From Photorhabdus heterorhabditis (GTDB taxonomy: Bacteria > Pseudomonadota > Gammaproteobacteria > Enterobacterales > Enterobacteriaceae), in NCBI RefSeq assembly GCF_018448905.1, contig NZ_RCWA01000010.1, positions 78,173-142,172 of the forward strand: a stretch of 64,000 bases of DNA. Direction: 5' to 3'. The notes below the pieces were generated by a model. It was not told the DNA's origin. It ran no database searches and saw only the letters and a program-made list of their open reading frames with translations. Made by a program: the position numbers and the translations under genes. Below, piece by piece: positions 17,066 to 26,711 of this stretch; the stretch's first letter is position 1; each line of letters starts with the position of its first letter.

Positions 17066-17674
17066 ATGAACGAGAAATTCTATCAGTTAAAAATTACCCT
17101 CATAGATTCACAACCCGCTATCTGGCGACGATTTGTCGTTCCTGCCTCGATTCCACTCGACAGACTGCATGATACGATACAAATCGTGATGGGATGGCAA
17201 GATAGCCACTTACATGAATTTCGTATTGGCAAGCAGCGGCTAACGGAAATGCCAGAAGAGCCATCTGATGGAAAGGAAGAAGGTTTATATCGCCTGATGG
17301 ATTTAATTAAACAAAAAGGCAGAACGTTTAGCTATATTTATGATTTTGGCGATAATTGGGAGCATGAAATTATCTTAGAAAACAGTAATTATCCTGAGAA
17401 TAATCTTCCTCTTCCTATCTATTGTCTGGATGGCGCACGCGCCTGCCCTCTTGAAGATACCGGAGGTGTTTATGGATATGAGAATTTAATTGAAATACTC
17501 AATGATCCTTCCCACGATGAATATGAGGAAACACTGCAATGGGTAAATGAATTACTTGATTTGTCTGAAAGTGGGCATTTCAACCCTGAGCTATTCTCGC
17601 CAGACTATATTAATGCCTTTTTAGCACTTTATTATCGTTGGTCACGCGATCGCTACCAACCCTTGTGGGACTGA
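17066..17674 (+). CDS. Plasmid pRiA4b ORF-3-like family protein
   Basis: A 202-residue protein of the PRiA4_ORF3 family (also called IS1096 TnpR-like). The family hallmarks are clear: YQLKITLIDSQPAIWRRFVV, IPLDRLHDTIQIVMGW, HLHEF, FSYIYDFGDNWEHEI, and C-terminal GGVYGYENLIEIL. It has a good ribosome site (TAGGAGATAAGTAATG). The biochemical function of this family is not established; members occur on plasmids and in accessory regions. It lies between two ERIC repeats, between a transferase gene and the conserved sspB block, so it is probably acquired DNA. Confidence 0.85.
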   Translation: MNEKFYQLKITLIDSQPAIWRRFVVPASIPLDRLHDTIQIVMGWQDSHLHEFRIGKQRLTEMPEEPSDGKEEGLYRLMDLIKQKGRTFSYIYDFGDNWEHEIILENSNYPENNLPLPIYCLDGARACPLEDTGGVYGYENLIEILNDPSHDEYEETLQWVNELLDLSESGHFNPELFSPDYINAFLALYYRWSRDRYQPLWD

Positions 17675-17972
17675 AAAATTTCAGATGAATGACTATTACG
17701 GACCTTGGTGCTTAATTTGAGCGGCTTTTTCTCATGGAACAGATAATATATTGAGTGCAGTTTCGCTGGCGTTCCAAATTAACCCCTGGCAAACTGCACA
17801 GGTCTTTACACCAGAGCAAGATTTAACTCATTTTACATGGTTAATTTGGTTATAAAAAAACCAAATAAAACTTAAAAACTTCCATTTTAATTATCTGATT
17901 TAATTCAATGATAATATTATTAAATAAAATGATTTTCTAAGATATTATAAAATGGGGTTGAACAAAATAGTT
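17675..17972. other. Gap after the pRiA4b ORF-3-like gene
   Basis: About 300 bp, AT-rich toward its end, in which I see no gene, terminator or repeat that I can support. Confidence 0.35.
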
Positions 17973-18090
17973 TATACCCTTCATCTTTCAAGCTGCTGCT
18001 TTGTTGGCTGCACTCGGTCACATAGTTACCTATGCTCCCGGGGATTCACTCCCTTGCCGTCGCGATGCATCTTGAAATCCATAGGGTATA
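17973..18090. repeat. ERIC element, opposite orientation
   Basis: About 118 bp in inverted orientation to the others upstream. Starts TATACCCTTCATCTTTCAAG and ends ATCTTGAAATCCATAGGGTA plus TA. The centre (CTCCCGGGGATTCACTCCC) belongs to the second sub-type (CCCCGGGAG). Confidence 0.88.
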
Positions 18091-18107
18091 CAGGCAATAA
18101 TATACAT

Positions 18108-18141
18108 TAAAAAATCCGATGATAAATAATCACCGGATTTT
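18108..18141 (-). terminator. Terminator of sspAB
   Basis: On the minus strand AAAATCCGGTGAT, 5-nt loop, ATCATCGGATTTT, then TTAA. One stem mismatch that can form a G-U pair. It lies about 70 bp after the sspB stop. Confidence 0.75.
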
Positions 18142-18208
18142 AATCTTTTCATGAGGACAGTTATGAATATATCGCCATTAAGCGACACACCTACCGTCTT
18201 TTAATTGA

Positions 18209-18724
18209 TTATTTAACTACCCGTAAAGTAGGGCGCCCTCTTGTCGGTTTTGGTGGCTCATCATCAGGTGAAGTTCCACTATCACCTTCAGCATCACTAG
18301 AGGTATCAGTAACGAGTACCAAGTTATCTGTCGCAGATGCAGAGGTACCAATCTCATTTTTATCTGAAGCAGACTCAAAAAGATATTCATCGTTATAAGC
18401 TGCTTCAGGCTCAAACATCATTCCCGCCCCATTCTCACGGCTATAAATAGCAATAACCGCCGCCATCGGTACATAAACCTGACGTGGAACACCGCCGAAA
18501 CGGGCATTGAAGCGCACTTCATCATTAGCTAATTCAAGATTACCAACAGCTCTCGGTGCTATATTCAGCACAATCTGCCCATCACGAGCATATTCCATCG
18601 GCACATTAACTCCACATAAAGTTACGTCTACAGCCAGATATGGAGTCATATTATTATCTAGTAGCCACTCGTAATGAGCACGTAACAAATAAGGGCGACG
18701 GGGAGACATTCGAGACAGCTCCAT
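18209..18724 (-). CDS. sspB: ClpXP adaptor protein, stringent starvation protein B
   Basis: Adaptor that tethers ssrA-tagged proteins and RseA fragments to the ClpX unfoldase. The ATG at 18724 (MELSRMSPRRPYLLRAHYEW) matches the E. coli start and has AGGA upstream; the longer frame is an artefact. The substrate-binding domain (residues 1 to about 110) is highly conserved, for example PMEYARDGQIVLNIAPRAVG. A variable acidic linker follows, and the ClpX-docking tail ends GRPTLRVVK, as in E. coli. 171 residues against 165. It lies 4 bp after sspA in one operon. Confidence 0.95.
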   Translation of the reverse strand: MELSRMSPRRPYLLRAHYEWLLDNNMTPYLAVDVTLCGVNVPMEYARDGQIVLNIAPRAVGNLELANDEVRFNARFGGVPRQVYVPMAAVIAIYSRENGAGMMFEPEAAYNDEYLFESASDKNEIGTSASATDNLVLVTDTSSDAEGDSGTSPDDEPPKPTRGRPTLRVVK

Positions 18725-18728
18725 AAAA

Positions 18729-19370
18729 TCAATTCCTGGATTGCAAGCGCATTTCGCGTTCAACTTCTGTTAATGAAGCCAAGAATGCATCACGTTCAAA
18801 AACACGCTGCATATAAATTTGTAAATCTTTAGTGCCAGAACTTGGCAAATCTATACCCAGTACAGGTAAACGCCACAATAAAGGGGCAAGATAGCAGTCA
18901 ACCAAACTGAATTCTTCACTCATAAAGAATGGCATTTCTTTAAATATTGGTGCCACTGCTAGCAATTCTTCTGCTAATCGTTTACGAGCAGTATTAACTT
19001 CCTGAGAATTACCTTTCTCAATAGTGTGCATCAAGGAATACCAGTCTCTTTCAATACGGTGCATCATCAAACGGCTGGAGCCACGGGCAACCGGATACAC
19101 TGGCATTAATGGTGGGTGAGGAAAACGCTCGTCCAGATATTCCATAATGATGCGGGAATCATATAGCGTTAGCTCACGATCAACCAAAGTAGGAACTGTC
19201 TGATAAGGATTCAGATCGATAAGGTCCTGTGGTAGATTACCTTCCTCAACCTGCTCAACTTCAACACTGACACCTTTCTCCGCCAGTACAATTCGCACTT
19301 GATGGCTAAAAATGTCGGCCGGGCCTGAAAACAGAGTCATCACCGAACGTTTGTTGGCAGCGACAGCCAT
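18729..19370 (-). CDS. sspA: Stringent starvation protein A, RNA-polymerase-associated
   Basis: GST-fold protein that binds RNA polymerase and sigma70, aids phage P1 late transcription, and supports acid and starvation survival. The start is ATG 19370 (MAVAANKRSVMTLFSGP) behind a strong GGAGG; an upstream TTG in frame is not used. 213 residues (E. coli 212). The surface pocket motif VPTLVDRELTLYDSRIIMEY and the long PHPPLMPVYPVARG stretch are conserved. It precedes sspB and follows rpsI, the same order as E. coli. Confidence 0.96.
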   Translation of the reverse strand: MAVAANKRSVMTLFSGPADIFSHQVRIVLAEKGVSVEVEQVEEGNLPQDLIDLNPYQTVPTLVDRELTLYDSRIIMEYLDERFPHPPLMPVYPVARGSSRLMMHRIERDWYSLMHTIEKGNSQEVNTARKRLAEELLAVAPIFKEMPFFMSEEFSLVDCYLAPLLWRLPVLGIDLPSSGTKDLQIYMQRVFERDAFLASLTEVEREMRLQSRN

Positions 19371-19604
19371 GAAAACCTCCAAGTTTATCTAAAAAAAGAA
19401 CGAATAGTCCCACTCTATAAACGACTATTCCTGCTCATTCATTCTCACCCTTTATGTTTCTGCGCCGCAACTGTAGATACGGGATGCACTACTCAACACA
19501 ATTATCATCGTTCAGGATAGTAGGCAGATAAATGGATGAGGCAAAAGTTGGCACTAGTCTACCAGATTTTGTACATTTTGGGGGAAGTGTATGGATAATA
19601 TTAA

Positions 19605-19634
19605 GTAAAAAAACCCGCCATTAAAGACGGGTTT
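19605..19634 (-). terminator. Terminator of rplM-rpsI
   Basis: On the minus strand: AAACCCGTC, short loop, GGCGGGTTTTTTT. It lies about 35 bp after rpsI. The rest of 19371-19604 presumably holds the sspA promoter; I see no clear box. Confidence 0.8.
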
Positions 19635-19666
19635 GAACATTAACTCATTGCCATAAAGGCCAAAAA

Positions 19667-20062
<396 letters not shown>

Positions 20063-20074
20063 CTATGATCCCGA

Positions 20075-20509
<435 letters not shown>

Positions 20510-20753
20510 TTACCCAATAAATAAGTTACACGTTGGTGAACACTCAAGGTTCAAAAACTGCCGAGGTTCACACGACTTTTGTCCAGCAAACCTACCCCTT
20601 CGAATAGCCTATGCCGGCACTATGCAAGTTTTTGGGAAAAAAAACGTTGCTGTAACGTGGGGTCGCAAGATTATAGAGAAGTCATAAATAAAAATCGACC
20701 CCAATTTAAATATTTACATCAGCTTTCATTCCGTACACAAGGTAAACCCAGAA

Positions 20754-21884
20754 TTAAGGCAAATGAGGTAATTTCAGATATTCTTCACTTTGCATTTCCT
20801 GCAAACGAGACAGGCAACGCTGGTATTCGAAAGTTAGCAAAACACCTTGGTAAATTTGCGCCATCGGCACCTGAGCATTGATGATAAGTTTTACCCGCCG
20901 TTCATAGAATTCATCAACGAGGGCAAGAAAACGACGGGCTGCGTTTTCATTACCAGACATGATTACCGGAACCTGATATAACAAAACGGTGTGATAAAGT
21001 TTTGATAAAACAATATAATCCATCTGGCTGCGCGCATCTTCACACAACACTTTGAATCCAATTGCCAGTACACCATCCGCGCTACGAATTGCTGGCATTT
21101 GCCGGTGGTTAATTTCTAGCACCGGTGCTTGCTCACTGCTTTTACCCACTAAACGGATAAACATTTGATCCATAGCCCGTTCGTTATCTTTATTTAACGG
21201 CGTAAAATAGAGATGAGCCTGTGTTAAAGTTCGCAGCCGGTAATCAATACCCGCATCCACATTCATTACATCACAATATTTCTTAATCTGTTCAATAGCC
21301 GGTAAGAAACGAGCCCGCTGTAAGCCATTACGATAAAGCCCATCAGGATGAATATTGGATGTTGCAACCAAGGTGATCCCTCTTACAAACAGAGCTTCCA
21401 ATAATGTTCCAAGAATCATGGCATCAGTAATATCGGAGACGAAAAATTCATCAAAACAGAGTACGTCTGTTTCTGTTTTAAAACCATCAGCCACAATATC
21501 CAGAGGATTTTCATGTCCCTGTAATTCTTTTAGCTCTTCATGCACTCGCAACATAAAACGATGAAAATGCAACCGCAGTTTCCTCTTACCCGGTAAACTC
21601 TGGTAAAACATATCCATTAGCCAAGTTTTTCCCCGGCCAACGCCCCCCCACATATAAAGACCTTGAACGGGTATGCAAGTTGTTGGAATCTGTTTCCCTA
21701 ATAACTTACTCAGACGCCCTTTCAGACCTTGTCGCTTGGTTGGATTACCGGAAAAAGCATTAGCCAGAGCATAGTGAATGACATCCAATTGAGTAACGGC
21801 CAGACGCTGGACATCATCTGGTTGGTATTCACCCTCAGCAAGGGCTTTTTGATAGAATGATGAAGGGGTAATCGATGATGACAT
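20754..21884 (-). CDS. zapE: Cell division protein ZapE, AFG1-like AAA+ ATPase
   Basis: Cytosolic ATPase that acts at the division ring under stress and low oxygen. 376 residues (E. coli 375). Walker A is GGVGRGKT (residues 80-87) and Walker B LCFDEFF; the arginine-rich tail part EFYERRVKLIINA is typical of AFG1 proteins. The start has AAGGAT upstream. It is divergent from zapG, as in E. coli, and both products act on cell division and envelope. Confidence 0.94.
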   Translation of the reverse strand: MSSSITPSSFYQKALAEGEYQPDDVQRLAVTQLDVIHYALANAFSGNPTKRQGLKGRLSKLLGKQIPTTCIPVQGLYMWGGVGRGKTWLMDMFYQSLPGKRKLRLHFHRFMLRVHEELKELQGHENPLDIVADGFKTETDVLCFDEFFVSDITDAMILGTLLEALFVRGITLVATSNIHPDGLYRNGLQRARFLPAIEQIKKYCDVMNVDAGIDYRLRTLTQAHLYFTPLNKDNERAMDQMFIRLVGKSSEQAPVLEINHRQMPAIRSADGVLAIGFKVLCEDARSQMDYIVLSKLYHTVLLYQVPVIMSGNENAARRFLALVDEFYERRVKLIINAQVPMAQIYQGVLLTFEYQRCLSRLQEMQSEEYLKLPHLP

Positions 21885-22104
21885 GACAATAACAATCCTT
21901 AAAAAATAATCGCCCGTTTTTTGTCGTTTTTATGATTCAGATTGACCTTATTACCTGATCAATTGTCTACAATAGAGTCAAAATAAGATCTACAAACAAT
22001 ATGTAAATCATGATCAATATTCCACTCTGACTAGATTAACGGTTATAGTGACGATAATTAAGTGAAACATTCTGCTGAACAACGATGTTGATGAAGGAGT
22101 AGCT

Positions 22105-22509
22105 ATGACTTGGGAGTACGCACTGATTGGATTGGTAGTTGGTTTTGTTATCGGGGCGCTGGTAATGCGCTTTGGTAATACTAAGCTGCGCCAGCAGGAA
22201 GCCTTACAAACTGAACTGGAGAATAATAAATCAGAACTGGAAGAATACCGTAAAGAATTAGTCGGCCATTTTGCTCACAGTGCAGAATTACTCGACAATA
22301 TGGCCCGCGATTACCGCCAGCTGTATCAACATATGGTTAAAAGTTCTCATGAACTGATGCCGAATATGCCAGTACAAGAAAATCCATTTAGTTATCGACT
22401 GACTGAATCAGAAGCAGATAATGATCAAGCTCCGGTTAAAATGCCACCAAGAGATTACTCTGATGGTGCTTCCGGTTTATTCCGTCCAATTAATGACAAA
22501 AACCAGTAA
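22105..22509 (+). CDS. zapG: Z-ring-associated membrane protein ZapG (YhcB, DUF1043)
   Basis: 134 residues with one N-terminal membrane helix (ALIGLVVGFVIGALVMRF) followed by a long coiled coil (residues about 30-90) and a disordered C-terminus. It links envelope growth and division in E. coli. A strong AAGGAG site precedes the ATG. Length matches E. coli YhcB (132). Confidence 0.94.
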   Translation: MTWEYALIGLVVGFVIGALVMRFGNTKLRQQEALQTELENNKSELEEYRKELVGHFAHSAELLDNMARDYRQLYQHMVKSSHELMPNMPVQENPFSYRLTESEADNDQAPVKMPPRDYSDGASGLFRPINDKNQ

Positions 22510-22513
22510 CTAC

Positions 22514-22546
22514 TTCTGCTGTGGCATAAAACATGCCACAGCAGAA
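22514..22546 (+). terminator. Hairpin after zapG
   Basis: A perfect 14-bp stem (TTCTGCTGTGGCAT and ATGCCACAGCAGAA) begins 5 bp after the stop codon. No U-run follows, so it may block exonucleases as much as terminate. Confidence 0.6.
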
Positions 22547-22680
22547 ACTTCAAATGCAAAATCTATTACCCATTCACAAGAAGTTTTGTTTTTTTATTCC
22601 TCAATCATGTAAATACCTGTAAAAAAATGTACTAACTCTGTTTACCAGATGAACTTTACTTAATAATTAAGAGTCATAAA

Positions 22681-22910
22681 GTAATCGCGGCAACTTGCCC
22701 AAGTTAACTTATAGAGCTTGTCTTAATAGGTGTAATTGTTGCAAGCCATTCTTATGAATGAACAGTGAACACGGACAGCACGGAAAAACCGGAGTGTACA
22801 CGTAGTACGTGGGGATGACTCACTTCGCTCACCCTTCGGTCCGCACCACAGCGAGTTCAAAAGCTAAAGCTTTTGTCTGAGCACTGCCCAAGTTCACTTA
22901 GTTATTACAA
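22681..22910. repeat. Structured non-coding segment upstream of degQ, probable repeat element
   Basis: GC-richer than its surroundings. It is bounded by a near-identical direct repeat, GCCCAAGTTAACTTA at 22697-22711 and GCCCAAGTTCACTTA at 22886-22900. Inside are small palindromes such as CACG/CGTG around a TAGTA loop near 22799-22811 and CAAAAGCT-AA-AGCTTTTG near 22858-22875. No coding potential is seen. I think similar DNA recurs between genes in Photorhabdus, but cannot verify it here. Confidence 0.45.
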
Positions 22911-22986
22911 AGAAGGGCAAATAAAATAGCCCTATTGGGATAGGCAGTTAGCCTTCTGGCTTAGGTATACAAGAGAACCAAATTAG

Positions 22987-24363
22987 ATGAAAAGAAAAAA
23001 CTTATTCCTCAGTGCGTTAGCAATCAGTATCGGATTGTCTGTCATGGCTGTTCCAGCCGTCAGTAACGCCGCTTTACCCTCTGTTATCGCTGGTCAGGAG
23101 TTGCCAAGCCTCGCACCGATGCTTGAGAAAGTACTGCCTGCCGTTGTCAGTGTGCATGTTTCCGGTACACAGGTACAACAAGAACAGAATATACCTGAAG
23201 AGTTCAAGTTCTTCTTCGGTCCAAATTTACCGATGGGCCGTGAAAGTACCCGCCCATTTCAAGGACTTGGATCAGGTGTTATCATTGACGCCGCTAAAGG
23301 TTATATATTAACCAACAATCATGTTATTGATAACGCAGATAAAATTCGTGTGCAATTGAATGATGGACGTGAATATGAAGCCAGATTGTTAGGCCGCGAT
23401 CCTCAGACAGATATCGCCTTACTGCAACTGAAAGATGCTAAGAATTTAACTGCCATTACTATGGCCGATTCCGATAAACTCCGAGTGGGTGATTTTGCTG
23501 TCGCAGTCGGTAATCCATTCGGCCTTGGTCAAACCGCGACTTCAGGAATTATCTCTGCGTTAGGACGTAGCGGCCTGAATCTGGAAGGACTAGAGAATTT
23601 CATCCAAACTGATGCGTCTATTAACCGTGGTAATTCCGGTGGTGCACTAGTTAATTTGAATGGCGAATTGATTGGTATCAACACCGCAATTCTGGCCCCA
23701 GGCGGTGGTAACATTGGGATCGGCTTTGCTATCCCAAGTAATATGGTAAAAACCCTAAGTGAGCAACTTATCGCTCATGGTGAAGTCAAACGCGGTATTC
23801 TTGGTATTAAAGGTACCGAAATGAATTCCGATATCGCCAAGGCATTTAATATTGATGCTCAGCGCGGCGCATTTGTCAGTGAAGTATTACCAAAATCCTC
23901 AGCGGCGAAAGCAGGTATTAAATCTGGCGATATCTTGGTTTCCGTTGATGGTAAGAAGATCAATAGCTTTGCTGAGCTGAAGGCAAAAATTGGCACGACT
24001 GTACCAGGTAAAGAAATTAAAATTGGTCTATTACGTAAAGGTAAACCAATGGAAGTTTCCGTTATTCTAGAAAACAGTGAAGGTCAAACAACCAAAGCAG
24101 GAAACCTGACTCTTGCTCTGCAAGGTGCAACCCTGAGTAATGGTGAAGTAAAAGGTACTTACGGTGTGAAAATCGATAGTGTCATGCAAAATTCACCTGC
24201 TGCAATGTCTGGTTTACAGAAAAATGATCTGATTGTTGGGATTAATGATGAACGCGTACAGAATATTAATGAGTTACGCAAAGTCATTGATGCTAAACCT
24301 CCAGTAATAGCACTGAATATTCTTCGCGGTGAAGAAAGTATCTATCTGTTATTGAGAAATTAA
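22987..24363 (+). CDS. degQ: Periplasmic serine endoprotease DegQ (HtrA family)
   Basis: Protein quality-control protease/chaperone of the periplasm. 458 residues (E. coli 455) with signal peptide to about SNA28. The catalytic triad is His112 (TNNHVID), Asp142 (TDIALLQL) and Ser217 (GNSGGALV), followed by PDZ1 (about 255-345) and PDZ2 (about 370-455). The short LA loop (about 64-92) separates it from DegP. It precedes degS, as in E. coli. Confidence 0.95.
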   Translation: MKRKNLFLSALAISIGLSVMAVPAVSNAALPSVIAGQELPSLAPMLEKVLPAVVSVHVSGTQVQQEQNIPEEFKFFFGPNLPMGRESTRPFQGLGSGVIIDAAKGYILTNNHVIDNADKIRVQLNDGREYEARLLGRDPQTDIALLQLKDAKNLTAITMADSDKLRVGDFAVAVGNPFGLGQTATSGIISALGRSGLNLEGLENFIQTDASINRGNSGGALVNLNGELIGINTAILAPGGGNIGIGFAIPSNMVKTLSEQLIAHGEVKRGILGIKGTEMNSDIAKAFNIDAQRGAFVSEVLPKSSAAKAGIKSGDILVSVDGKKINSFAELKAKIGTTVPGKEIKIGLLRKGKPMEVSVILENSEGQTTKAGNLTLALQGATLSNGEVKGTYGVKIDSVMQNSPAAMSGLQKNDLIVGINDERVQNINELRKVIDAKPPVIALNILRGEESIYLLLRN

Positions 24364-24396
24364 TATTTTTAGGCTGAAAAGTTCGGTCTAATTCCA

Positions 24397-24429
24397 GCAT
24401 AAGACACAGCGTAATGTTGTGTCTTATGC
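24397..24429 (+). terminator. Hairpin after degQ
   Basis: Perfect 12-bp stem (GCATAAGACACA 24397-24408 and TGTGTCTTATGC 24418-24429). No U-tract follows. It lies 33 bp after the stop. Confidence 0.5.
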
Positions 24430-24530
24430 CGCTAACAAACCTATTAAAAAAATGAGGGATATTTTCGCATCATCGAAAATTCCAGATAACATGTTGGCGG
24501 TTGATTTGCTTTCTCTAATATAAATTAACC

Positions 24531-24657
24531 TATACCCAATAGATTTCAAGATGGATCGCGACGGCAAGGGAGCGAATCCCCGGAAGCATAGAGAACTCTG
24601 TGACCAAGGTGAGTGAGTGCAGCCAACAAAGAGGCAACTTGAAAGATAACAGGTATA
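24531..24657. repeat. ERIC element, first of a tandem pair
   Basis: About 127 bp of the sub-type GATCGCGACGGCAAGGGAGC with GAATCCCCGGAAGCATAG. Its right end overlaps the left end of the next copy by the shared TA. Confidence 0.92.
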
Positions 24658-24783
24658 TACCCAATAGATTTCAAGATGCATCGCGACGGCAAGGGAGCGA
24701 ATCCCCGGGAGCATAGATAACTATGTGACTGGGGTGAGTGAGTGCAGCCAACAAAGAGGCAACTTGAAAGATAACAGGTATAT
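24656..24783. repeat. ERIC element, second of a tandem pair
   Basis: Head-to-tail with the preceding copy and differing from it at only a few bases (AACTATGTGACTGGGG against AACTCTGTGACCAAGG). The rest of the gap, 24784-25261, contains only a 71-codon frame on the minus strand that I do not accept, and the degS promoter region. Confidence 0.92.
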
Positions 24784-25261
24784 TCTTATTTATCTTTTTT
24801 CTTGAGGTACATAAGCATTAACAAAACCAATTTTTCATTTTTATTGATAGCCTTATGAGCAGCAGGATTTAAGCTATGACTAAAAGTCATTATTTTAACT
24901 TCCGGTTTTAATCGACATAAAGTTTTAACAGTTTTTACCCGCTGCAAAAAATCCTTAATCATTTCGGTTTCATCTTTAATGATTAAGCAGCTATTTATCA
25001 CGTTCAGACGTGATTTAAACTGAGTCAGTCGGGATTTTCGGGGTAAAAAAGCGCTAAACCGTAAGGTTAAAGGCCGTAAAAACCCATCTAAATGATAGAA
25101 AAATGCGATCAGTACAAACTTTCTCGTTTTATCATTGATAAAAACTCAACAGTGATAATCAAAACACTAAAAGCCCGTAATCCGAAATACCGTGTAATGC
25201 TGTATCTGTTAATTTCTATGCTATCCTGCAATGACTCATTAACTCACTCTGAATAATACCC

Positions 25262-26320
25262 ATGATTGCCAAATTGCTACGTTCTGCTTTTTTAGGATTA
25301 CTTGTAGCTGTAATTTTGCTGCTTACCGTTCCATCGTTGCGCCCTACCGGGTTGATATCTGCAATCACCAGCAACAGTAATGACGAAGTTCCATTCAGTT
25401 TTAATAAAGGTGTCCGCCGAGCAGCGCCGGCTGTGGTTAACGTCTACAGCAGCAATATGGGAAGTTTTTCTCATCAAGGCCGGGAAAATCATACCCTTGG
25501 CTCTGGCGTTATTATGAGTGATAGAGGCTACATTCTTACTAATAAACACGTCATCAATAACGCAGGACAAATTATTGTTGCACTACAAAACGGCCATTTT
25601 TATGAAGCCCTGATTGTAGGTTCTGACAGCCTAACAGATCTTGCAGTCTTGAAAATTGATGCCGAAAACCTGCCTGTCATTACTATCAATCCAAATAGAG
25701 TGGCCCATGTAGGAGATGTCGTTCTGGCCATTGGTAACCCTTACAATCTGGGGCAAACTATTACTCAGGGGATTATTAGCGCCACTGGCCGCGTTGGATT
25801 AAGCCCTACCCGACGCCAAAATTTTCTCCAAACCGATGCTTCTATTAATCAGGGTAACTCTGGCGGTGCATTGATTAATACCACTGGAGAACTAGTGGGT
25901 ATTAATACATTATCATTCGACAAAAGTGAAAATGGTGAAACCCCAGAAGGACTGGGTTTTGCTATTCCTACTGAACTCGCCACCAAGATTATGCAGAAAC
26001 TTATCCGTGACGGACGGGTTATCCGAGGTTTTATTGGCATAACGTCACAGGAGCTTCCACATATTCGCTCTTCTAACGGCAATATCAATCAGATTCAGGG
26101 GCTACGGGTATTTCAGGTGACCCTAAATGGACCCGCGCAAAAAGTCGGTATTAAAGTAGGTGATATTATTACCAGTGTAAATAACAAACCGGCTATTTCA
26201 GCGGCTGAAACAATGGATCAAGTGGCTGAAATACGTCCCGGTAGTGTCGTTCCTGTCACTTTACTGCGTAATGGGAAATTGTTATCACTGCGAGTAACTA
26301 TTGAAGAATATGGTGAATAG
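25262..26320 (+). CDS. degS: Site-1 protease DegS, sigma-E stress sensor
   Basis: Inner-membrane-anchored HtrA protease that senses unassembled outer-membrane porins and cleaves RseA, releasing sigma-E. 352 residues (E. coli 355). One N-terminal anchor (AFLGLLVAVILLLTVP), catalytic His96 (TNKHVIN), Asp126 (TDLAVLK) and Ser200 (GNSGGALI), and a single PDZ domain from about residue 255. Follows degQ after an intergenic region carrying two ERICs. Confidence 0.95.
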   Translation: MIAKLLRSAFLGLLVAVILLLTVPSLRPTGLISAITSNSNDEVPFSFNKGVRRAAPAVVNVYSSNMGSFSHQGRENHTLGSGVIMSDRGYILTNKHVINNAGQIIVALQNGHFYEALIVGSDSLTDLAVLKIDAENLPVITINPNRVAHVGDVVLAIGNPYNLGQTITQGIISATGRVGLSPTRRQNFLQTDASINQGNSGGALINTTGELVGINTLSFDKSENGETPEGLGFAIPTELATKIMQKLIRDGRVIRGFIGITSQELPHIRSSNGNINQIQGLRVFQVTLNGPAQKVGIKVGDIITSVNNKPAISAAETMDQVAEIRPGSVVPVTLLRNGKLLSLRVTIEEYGE

Positions 26321-26329
26321 TAACTGTGC

Positions 26330-26660
26330 TCCCCGCCTTGATGTTGTGAGATGAAATGTCCGAAACTGGCATGCTCAGGTGTAATACCATGACAGACAAA
26401 GATACATCCCAACTCCAAACGTGCCAGCCGTTCAAAATCTCTGAGGGAAGTTATTCCCTTTATGATGCTTCATCATAGAACGTGGGGAATATGCAGCCCT
26501 GTCTGATGAAACGTAATGGTACCCGAAAAGTGCCCGATCCTGCTCATCAAGCATATCGGAAACAATGAATGCCATGCATTCTCCCACTTGCTTCCAGTAG
26601 TCATGAAGAGAAAGTTTTTAGGCCGGTACAGACAGGTGCTGAGCTGAGACAAACTGACGC
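26330..26660 (-). pseudogene. Degenerate transposase fragment (N-terminal part, DDE type)
   Basis: On the minus strand one frame gives DYWKQVGECMAFIVSDMLDE, then DRALFGYHYVSSDRAAYSP, resembling the N-terminus of DUF772/IS1182-like transposases; the frame stops, and another frame continues LRDFERLARLELGCIFVCHG then ITPEHASFGHFISQHQG, typical of the next block. Stops and a frame change show it is dead. No inverted repeats found. Limits are approximate. Confidence 0.5.
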
Positions 26661-26711
26661 CCGGTATGTATGGAAAACATCAGTTGCCACAAGGATTTAC
26701 GGGGCATGATG

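Noticed and set aside
24786-25001. 71-codon minus-strand frame between the ERIC pair and degS
   Set aside because: AT-rich, GTG start without a site, and no recognisable family.
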